A stretch of 35,941 nt of DNA from positions 1-35,941 of the forward strand of contig JAUZSK010000035.1 of NCBI GenBank assembly GCA_030949565.1, given 5' to 3'. The stretch is from Enterobacterales bacterium (lineage in GTDB: Bacteria > Pseudomonadota > Gammaproteobacteria > Enterobacterales > Kangiellaceae). The notes under the pieces were generated by a model. That model saw only the letters and a list, made by a program, of their open reading frames with translations. It did not search any database and had not been told where the DNA came from. A program made the position numbers and the translations under genes. The first letter of the stretch is position 1; the number at the start of each line of letters is the position of its first letter. This document shows positions 29,750 through 35,941 of this stretch, piece by piece.

Positions 29750-30325
29750 ATGAGCAGGATTCTGTTTATTCTCATTTCTTTATTGTTAGTTAATTTGTGT
29801 ATAGCTAAAGAACCTGTACAGCGAAATAAGGAAAAACTTCCTCCTCTTGTTAAGTCATTCGAAATTATTGATAAAAATTCAGAAAGCACTAGCTTTAAGA
29901 AAAGGTTAGATGTTGTAATTTCTCCAAGGTTGAATTCGGATGGTGTAACTTATTGGATCCCAATATCAATTGCTCAAGCAGCTCAAGAATTAGAAGCTAT
30001 GCTACCAGCAGAGTACTATAAGTTGTTGATGAGTAGGTACGTAAAAATTAACGTCAATAATGTTAAGTATGATGATTCCACAGTTTTACTGTTTTACGAT
30101 GAATTGTCGCAATATTTGTATAGTGTTTGGGATATACCTGAATCAAAACTTGGTGAACAATTTTACTGTATCGGTATTTTAGAGAGAGATTTATCCGTGT
30201 TTCTAGTTGTAGCTGCGTCGATGTACGCGGAAAAAAATGGTACATTTCTCAGAGAAGAATATAGTAATAATTTAGAAATGTTTCTAGACTATAAAGATAA
30301 ATGTGAGAAAAAGGGAGATAATTAA
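29750..30325 (+). CDS. Exported protein of unknown function, possible immunity protein
   Basis: 191 residues, not recognised with confidence. The N-terminus is a clean signal peptide (MSRILFILISLLLVNLCIA, cut near CIA/KE), so the mature protein is periplasmic or secreted. The middle, IPISIAQAAQELEAMLPAEYY followed by YSVWDIPESKLGEQFYCIGI, has a pattern reminiscent of DUF6794 proteins, which are frequent near Rhs genes; this is a weak resemblance from memory. TAGGAG lies just ahead of the ATG. It is very AT-rich compared with the flanking housekeeping genes. It lies between the transposase and repeat copy B, just ahead of a lost coding tail. It may be the immunity gene of a lost or the present Rhs tip; this is inference. 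Confidence 0.6.
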   Translation: MSRILFILISLLLVNLCIAKEPVQRNKEKLPPLVKSFEIIDKNSESTSFKKRLDVVISPRLNSDGVTYWIPISIAQAAQELEAMLPAEYYKLLMSRYVKINVNNVKYDDSTVLLFYDELSQYLYSVWDIPESKLGEQFYCIGILERDLSVFLVVAASMYAEKNGTFLREEYSNNLEMFLDYKDKCEKKGDN

Positions 30326-30435
30326 GCACCAGTGGAGACGTAGCTACTGCTGTTATCGCTGGTGGAGCATTGTTGGGTAACGGTAAAGAGGTCGGTAAAA
30401 AGGTTGTTGGTGCATTACTTGGAGGGAAAAAATAA
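30322..30435 (+). pseudogene. Start-less tail of a lost coding region
   Basis: An open frame of 37 codons with no start, reading LSTSGDVATAVIAGGALLGN and GKEVGKKVVGALLGGKK, ending in TAA inside the first bases of repeat B. Gly/Ala-rich with lysines. The frame ends where the duplicated segment begins, in the same relative place as the Rhs tip ends at repeat A. I infer that it is the C-terminal end of another, displaced Rhs tip or partner gene. Confidence 0.45.
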
Positions 30436-30773
30436 TAGACAGGCAGAAATCAAAAGGCGTCTTCCTTGAGTAGCGTTTTTATTGAGGTTTGGCGATGAAA
30501 TTAATTACTTTTTAAGAACGGAAGGCGTTTTGTTTGAATATCGCTTAATTATCCGAATTTCAGGCGAGGTTCAATCTCCTAAGGGCTAAAAAAGGCATTA
30601 CGATGATGGGTTTTACTTTTTGTGTTGTTAAATCATTAATTTCCGGCAGGTTTTAAAGCCTTTTAACCATTTTTTCTTTAATTCTTCAGCTTTTTGCTGC
30701 AATAAAATCAGTTTGCCAACGAAATAACCTTGATGCGTACCAAAGTGTTGTACTTGTCCTAGCTATTGATTGG
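30428..30773. repeat. Direct repeat copy B, partner of 28396-28739
   Basis: Same order as copy A: tip-end sequence, spacer and transposase 3' end. Differences include GGTTTTAAAGCC against GGTTAAAGCC and several single-base changes. It ends at ATTGATTGG, after which sequence unrelated to copy A begins. Confidence 0.9.
30560..30773 (-). pseudogene. RAYT transposase 3'-end fragment
   Basis: The part of repeat B that corresponds to codons from about 270 to the stop of the transposase at 28528-29559. It carries an extra TT (GGTTTTAAAG) that breaks the frame, and no upstream part of the gene is present. A dead remnant left by duplication or by excision of a larger element. Confidence 0.85.
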
Positions 30774-30904
30774 TGCCTTTGGACAAACGCTTAGAATTGG
30801 TTGAATTGGTTAAGATATCGAAGCTCACTAAGAATCCTGCAAATGATTTGAGTGGGCTACCATTGAGTCTGCAAGCGATATACCCTATAGTGATGGTTTC
30901 ATAA
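30773..30904 (+). other. Short open fragment, 43 codons, unknown
   Basis: GTG-started frame reading VPLDKRLELVELVKISKLTK and NPANDLSGLPLSLQAIYPIVM, ending with TAA at 30902-30904. It begins exactly where repeat B ends and looks like the end of a real protein, not random sequence, but I do not recognise the family. It has no ribosome site. The remaining 37 bases before the permease gene show only a weak GAGAA box. Confidence 0.35.
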
Positions 30905-30941
30905 TTGAGAAACACTTTGTTAGATTTCAATCGAGAATTGT

Positions 30942-32231
30942 ATGAAACCAGCAGCAGCTAAATCTTTAGGTTTATTGGAATTAATAGCCATTGCCCTTGG
31001 CGGAATGGTTGGCGGAGGAATTTTTACAGTTCTTGGTATTTCGGTTGCTTTGATTGGCGTTTTTACGCCAATTGCCATTGCGATTGGCGGTATGATTGCG
31101 GCTCTGGCGGCTTATTCATATATTAAGTTGGGTGTCTATTATCAGGATGAGGGGGCAACCTATTCATTTTTTAAGAAAACTTTCCCGCATCAGCCTTTTG
31201 CCGCTTCACTGATTGGTTGGTGGGTTATTTTTGGCTATATTAGTACTTTAGCCTTGTATGCCTACACTTTTTCTTCCTACGCAATTAGTGGTTTTAGTTT
31301 TGCTGATAATGAATGGGTTCGAAAAGGTGTCGCAGGTCTAGTGATATTAACCTTTACCCTGATCAACCTATGGAGTGTTAAGGGGATGGGGAAAATTGAA
31401 GATTTAATGGTTTATAGTAAGTTAATTATCTTAACCATTATTTCAGTGGTATTGATCCTCAATCGTGAAACAACCTTACCACAACTGATACAAGAGTCTA
31501 AAGACACTTCCATTTTGTCAATATTAATTGTAGCCTCACTTACTTTTGTGGCCTATGAAGGGTTTCAACTAGTGATTAACGCTGTGAATGAAATGGAAAA
31601 CCCCGAAAAAAATATACCTCGGGCTATTTATACAGCGATTGTTTTGGCTATTTTGATCTACGTGATTATTGCTGTGGGCGCTATTTTGGCTATTCCGTTT
31701 GATGAGATTGTTGAAAATAAAGAATATGCGTTGGCCTCTGGAGCCAGCAAAAGTATGGGGCATTGGGGGACTGATCTGGTAATCATTGGGGCTCTGCTTG
31801 CGACCAGTAGCGCTATCAGTGGCACACTATTTGGTGCATCCAGACAAATGGCGGTGATTGCTAGTGATGGTTATATGCCCAAACAGCTGATGACTAAAAG
31901 ACACAATATACCAACGGTTGCCATTATCACCATGGCTTTATTTGCTTTTTCACTCATTTTAATTGGTAATTTGGAGATGATTTTAGAGTTTGGAAGCGTC
32001 ACTTTTTTGATAGTGTCTTTTTTAATGGCTTATGCCAATCATCTACAAAGAGATAAAACCCAGTCCCATGCTTTTATCACTGTTTTCTCCATGCTAAGCT
32101 TGGGTTTAGGCACTGTGTTAATTATCTACTATCAATTGAATAACCATCCAATGCAATTAGTGTTTATCATGTTGCTTTATTGCTTGCTGAGTGTGAGTGC
32201 GTGGATGTATGCTCGTAATAAGACCACATAA
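30942..32231 (+). CDS. APC-superfamily amino acid permease
   Basis: 429 residues with about 12 membrane spans. The first helix carries the APC signature GGMVGGGIFTVLGISVALIG (unwound TM1 that binds the amino acid backbone). EGATYSFFKKTFP, FVAYEGFQLVINAVNEMENP and KNIPRAI (TM6 and the loop after it) and the SAISGTLFGASRQMAVIASDG block are also family marks. It imports or exchanges an amino acid or amine; the substrate cannot be predicted. It is the first complete chromosomal gene after the accessory island; its original promoter may lie in the disrupted sequence upstream. Confidence 0.87.
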   Translation: MKPAAAKSLGLLELIAIALGGMVGGGIFTVLGISVALIGVFTPIAIAIGGMIAALAAYSYIKLGVYYQDEGATYSFFKKTFPHQPFAASLIGWWVIFGYISTLALYAYTFSSYAISGFSFADNEWVRKGVAGLVILTFTLINLWSVKGMGKIEDLMVYSKLIILTIISVVLILNRETTLPQLIQESKDTSILSILIVASLTFVAYEGFQLVINAVNEMENPEKNIPRAIYTAIVLAILIYVIIAVGAILAIPFDEIVENKEYALASGASKSMGHWGTDLVIIGALLATSSAISGTLFGASRQMAVIASDGYMPKQLMTKRHNIPTVAIITMALFAFSLILIGNLEMILEFGSVTFLIVSFLMAYANHLQRDKTQSHAFITVFSMLSLGLGTVLIIYYQLNNHPMQLVFIMLLYCLLSVSAWMYARNKTT

Positions 32232-32276
32232 TAGACAGAGTGTGATCCAAATCATAGGCTTTTTATCCACGGTTAC

Positions 32277-32306
32277 TTTTCATTTTATACTAATAAACTG
32301 TATAAT
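32277..32306 (+). promoter_or_regulatory. Probable sigma-70 promoter of acnB
   Basis: TTTTCA (32277-32282), 18 bp spacer, perfect TATAAT (32301-32306), about 120 bp ahead of the acnB start. The -10 is strong and the -35 fair (4 of 6). Confidence 0.5.
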
Positions 32307-32425
32307 TAGCGGCATCTGAACTATCCTATATGTATTAAAAACAAGCAATTGGCGTTATTTTCGTAATTAATGCTAATCGACACTCTTTTTTCTGACTCGA
32401 AAACTAAATAACGAGGAATTCAATC

Positions 32426-35012
32426 GTGTTACAAGCCTATCGAAAGCATGTTCAAGAAAGAGCAGAACAGGGCATCGTGCCTAAACCTTTGTCTGCTGAG
32501 CAAATGACAGAACTGGTCGATTTATTTAAAAACCCTCCGAAGGGTGAAGAAGATTTTATATTGGATTTAATAACCAACCGGGTCCCTGCGGGGGTTGATC
32601 AGGCGGCTTACGTGAAAGCGGCTTTTCTATCGGCTATCGCTAAAGGTGAAACTACAAGCCCTTTAATTGACAAAGCCCATGCAGTTAAACTTCTTGGTAC
32701 TATGTTAGGTGGTTATAATATTGAAACTCTAGTCAAACTGTTAGAAGATGATGATTTGGGTGAGTTAGCAGCTGAGCAGCTTAAGCATACACTATTGGTA
32801 TTTGATGCTTTCCATGATGTGGCTGAACTCTCCAAAAAAGGTAACGCAAATGCCAAGTCAGTAATTCAAAGCTGGGCTGATGCCGAGTGGTTTACCTCTA
32901 AAGAGCCCTTAGCCGAAAAAATAACTCTGACTGTGTTTATGGTTCCCGGTGAAACCAATACGGATGACTTGTCGCCGGCACAAGACGCTTGGTCGCGTCC
33001 GGATATTCCTCTACATGCGTTAGCCATGCTAAAAAATCCTAAAGCAGGTATTGATGGCAATCCGCTTGAAATTATTGAAGATTTAAAAACTAAAGGGCAT
33101 CCGGTGGTTTATGTGGGTGATGTGGTTGGTACGGGTTCATCTCGAAAATCCGCTACAAACTCCGTATTGTGGTTAATGGGTGATGATATTCCTTATATCC
33201 CGAACAAACGTGATGGAGGCTTTTGTTTAGGTGGTAAAATAGCACCGATATTCTTTAATACCATGGAAGATGCAGGGGCATTACCGGTGGAACTGGATGT
33301 TTCCAAAATGGAAATGGGCGATATTATTGACCTATATCCCTATGCTGGGAAAGTTGAGAAGAATGGTGAAGTGATTTCTGAATTTAGTTTAAAAACCGAC
33401 GTTTTACTGGATGAGGTACGTGCTGGTGGTCGCATTCCATTGATTATAGGGCGTGGATTAACCACCCGAGCGCGAGAGTTTCTAGGTTTACCGACCAGTG
33501 ATATTTTTCGCCTACCAGATCCCGTCGTTGCCTCTGATAAAGGCTATACCTTAGCCCAAAAAATGGTTGGTAAAGCCTGTGGGTTAGAGGGCGTTAGACC
33601 GCATCAATATTGCGAACCTAAAATGACCACCGTTGGCTCTCAGGATACCACCGGACCAATGACCCGTGATGAACTGAAAGATCTCGCTTGTTTAGGCTTT
33701 TTCTGCCGATTTAACCATGCAGTCATTTTGTCATACAGCGGCCTATCCCAAACCGATTGATATCGACACTCAACATACACTACCTGATTTTATCATGACT
33801 CGTGGCGGCGTTTCGTTACGTCCCGGCGACGGAATTATTCATAGTTGGTTAAACCGAATGTTACTGCCGGATACGGTTGGCACAGGTGGTGATTCGCATA
33901 CCCGTTTTCCGATTGGGATCTCGTTTCCGGCAGGTTCTGGCTTGGTGGCTTTTGCGGCGGCAACAGGGGTAATGCCTTTAGATATGCCAGAATCGGTATT
34001 GGTTCGTTTTAAAGGCGAAATGCAACCCGGTGTAACGCTAAGAGATTTGGTCAATGCGATCCCCTATGCAGCGATTCAAGAAGGTTTATTAACCGTTGAA
34101 AAAGAGGGTAAAAAGAATATCTTCTCCGGTCGCGTACTAGAAATTGAAGGGTTGCCCCAGTTAAAAGTAGAACAAGCTTTCGAGCTCTCTGATGCGGCCG
34201 CTGAAAGAAGCGCGGCGGGCTGTTCGATTAAACTGGATAAAGAGCCAATCATTGAATACCTAAATTCCAATATCACGATGCTTAAATGGATGATCAGCGA
34301 AGGCTATGGTGATGTAAGAACCATTAGTCGCCGCATCGAGAATATGCAAAAATGGTTAGCCGATCCTGAACTACTCTCAGCAGATCCTGATGCAGAATAC
34401 GCGTCGGTGATCGAAATAGACCTTAACGAAATTAAGGAGCCTATTTTAGCTTGTCCTAATGACCCAGATGACGTGAAAAAATTATCTGATGTTGCTGGCA
34501 CAACCATTGATGAAGTGTTTATCGGTAGCTGTATGACTAATATTGGCCATTATCGGGCAGCAGGTAAGCTATTACAGAAAACCAATTCTATTCCAACTCG
34601 TTTATGGATCGCTCCTCCGACTAAAATGGATGAGCATCAATTAATGCAAGAAGGCTATTATAATATTTTTGCGACCGCAGGTGCTCGTACCGAAATGCCC
34701 GGTTGCTCCCTTTGTATGGGTAATCAAGCCAGAGTTGCGGCTAATAGCACGGTCGTTTCAACTTCAACTCGAAACTTCCCTAATCGATTAGGCGATGGTG
34801 CTAATGTTTATTTAGCTTCAGCAGAGCTCGCTGCCGTGTCTGCTATCGTCGGCAAATTGCCAACGGTTGAACAATATATGAGTTATGCTGCGGATTTAGA
34901 TACTATGAGTGATGAAATATACCGGTATCTTAATTTTCACGAAATCGAAGATTTTAAAAAGTCAGCATCAATGGTCACAATACCGGTTGAGAATAAGGTA
35001 TTAGTTAGCTAA
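32426..35012 (+). CDS. acnB: Bifunctional aconitate hydratase 2 (AcnB), one apparent frameshift
   Basis: About 861 residues after repair (E. coli AcnB 865). It isomerises citrate to isocitrate in the TCA cycle and hydrates 2-methylaconitate in the methylcitrate cycle. The AcnB order is seen: the HEAT-like helical domain (residues 1-160), the swivel domain ([40 protein letters not shown]), then the catalytic domains with the 4Fe-4S cysteines in [10 protein letters not shown] and [12 protein letters not shown]. The start is GTG at 32426 with GAGGAA seven bases ahead. The frame breaks in a T5 run at 33698-33702; removing one T gives [21 protein letters not shown], which joins the halves exactly. 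The break lies in a conserved block of an important enzyme, so a base-calling error is the simplest reason. Confidence 0.93.
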
Positions 35013-35037
35013 TATTGCCTCTCTCCACTCGTGAATT

Positions 35038-35061
35038 AAAAAGCACCCTCGGGTGCTTTTT
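35038..35061 (+). terminator. Rho-independent terminator after acnB
   Basis: Stem AAAAAGCACC / GGTGCTTTTT with loop CTCG, followed by C then TATTT, 25 bp after the acnB stop. The A/T symmetry means it could also work on the opposite strand. Confidence 0.88.
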
Positions 35062-35120
35062 CTATTTCTGAGGGGAAATGTATAATAATAGATACAAGCA
35101 AAAGAAAAGGAAGCAGTAAA

Positions 35121-35939
35121 ATGCCCCGAATTGGCATTGATTTAGGCACAACTAACAGTCTCGCGGCTTATTGGGATGGAGAAAAAGCGGTTTTAATTGA
35201 AAATTCGCTGCATCAATATTTAACGCCTTCGGTGGTCAGTGTCTCTAAAGCGGGGGAAATTTTTGTCGGCGAAATAGCCAAGCAGCGCCTAGTGTCCCAC
35301 CCACAACAAACTGCCGCTAATTTTAAGCGAAAAATGGGTAGTAAAGCTCAAATTAAGTTAGGAAAGGGGCATTTTAGTCCAGAAGAACTCTCAAGTTTTG
35401 TTCTTAAGCAATTAAAGCAGGATGCGGAGCAACAACTCGGTTGCAGCGTAGATTCTGCGGTTATTAGTGTCCCAGCTTACTTTAATGACGCGCAACGAAA
35501 AGCCACTAAAATTGCCGGTGAACTAGCCGGTTTAACGGTCGAGCGCTTAATCAATGAGCCAACAGCCGCAGCCATTGCCTACGGTATCCATGAAAAATAT
35601 CAAGAGTCTAATATTATCGTTATTGACTTGGGTGGTGGTACGTTTGACGTCTCCGTTTTAGAGCTATTTGAAGGTGTTATGGAGGTTCATGCCTCTGCTG
35701 GTGATAATTATTTGGGAGGAGAGGATTTTACCAAGTTACTTATCAAGGCTTTTATTAAGGATAATCAGCTAATAGAAAGTCAATTGAATGCCAAACAAAA
35801 AGGCCTGATGCAGAGAAAAATTGAACAATTAAAAATCCAGCTTTCTAATGCCGAATCGGCAAATTCCATACAATACACAGAGTCCAAGATTGCTTGTGTG
35901 TGCCTGTTCTGGCAGTGCTTATGGTGCTATATATGGTAA
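35121..35939 (+). CDS. hscC: HscC-like Hsp70 chaperone, interrupted at window end
   Basis: 272 residues of an Hsp70 nucleotide-binding domain: [20 protein letters not shown] (phosphate 1), [55 protein letters not shown] (phosphate 2) and GGEDFT. The tryptophan-containing start and short spacing resemble HscC, a specialised Hsp70 of about 560 residues, more than DnaK. AAGGAAG is seven bases ahead of the ATG. Family-like sequence runs to about residue 255 ([13 protein letters not shown]). After it comes [17 protein letters not shown] and a stop at 35937-35939, which does not look like Hsp70. The end of the nucleotide domain and the whole substrate domain are missing from this frame. The cause is an insertion, a frameshift or a bad contig end. 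Confidence 0.75.
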   Translation: MPRIGIDLGTTNSLAAYWDGEKAVLIENSLHQYLTPSVVSVSKAGEIFVGEIAKQRLVSHPQQTAANFKRKMGSKAQIKLGKGHFSPEELSSFVLKQLKQDAEQQLGCSVDSAVISVPAYFNDAQRKATKIAGELAGLTVERLINEPTAAAIAYGIHEKYQESNIIVIDLGGGTFDVSVLELFEGVMEVHASAGDNYLGGEDFTKLLIKAFIKDNQLIESQLNAKQKGLMQRKIEQLKIQLSNAESANSIQYTESKIACVCLFWQCLWCYIW

Positions 35940-35941
35940 TG

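Noticed and set aside
28396..30773. The two 345 bp repeats as ends of a composite transposon
   Set aside because: They have no terminal inverted repeats or target duplications, and the transposase extends out of copy A instead of lying whole within each copy. Duplication by recombination is simpler.
33698..33702. Programmed ribosomal frameshift in acnB
   Set aside because: A T5 run precedes the break, but acnB is not known to use recoding, no stimulatory structure or stop-codon arrangement is evident, and similar breaks occur in six other genes here.

Overview
The window looks like chromosome from an AT-rich gammaproteobacterium. The support is the bepA-tusA-perM neighbourhood, slyX, gltBD, galU, cysD-cysC-cysN, a PykA-type pyruvate kinase, htpG with a sigma-32 promoter, and acnB. 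From gene content and base composition I would guess a marine lineage near Kangiellaceae, but that is weak inference. I found no tRNA, rRNA or CRISPR array.

Layout. 1-1733: start of bepA (minus), then a tusA-like gene and perM. 1792-7811: gltB-gltD on the minus strand (glutamate synthase), both frameshifted. 8205-9677: galU and a VanZ-family membrane protein. 9869-12992: sulfate activation genes in the order cysD, cysC, cysN. 13046-15722: slyX, an M28 peptidase lipoprotein and an enoyl-CoA hydratase/isomerase. 15816-18093: a DASS-type transporter and a PilZ protein. 18120-22861: a minus-strand unit of a GCS2-type ligase, an AstE/AspA-like M14 hydrolase and a penicillin-acylase-family Ntn hydrolase. 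23010-27169: bcp, pyk and htpG.

27390-30940 is the accessory island. It holds an Rhs C-terminal remnant with a non-conserved tip, a RAYT/Y1 transposase, a small exported protein, the tail of a second lost coding region, and a diverged direct repeat of about 345 bp. The repeat carries the Rhs tip end plus the transposase 3' end at both sides. This looks like a site of Rhs tip and immunity gene turnover, and it is the most interesting part of the window. 30942-35939 returns to chromosome: an APC permease, acnB and the first part of an HscC-like Hsp70.

A second theme is broken reading frames. gltB, gltD, cysD, the M28 peptidase, the DASS transporter, htpG and acnB together need about 12 single-base shifts to restore conserved protein, and 8 of these lie in homopolymers of 3-5 bases. 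In most cases the protein on both sides of the break is intact. I therefore think residual indel errors in the assembly are more likely than real gene decay, and I annotate those genes across the break.
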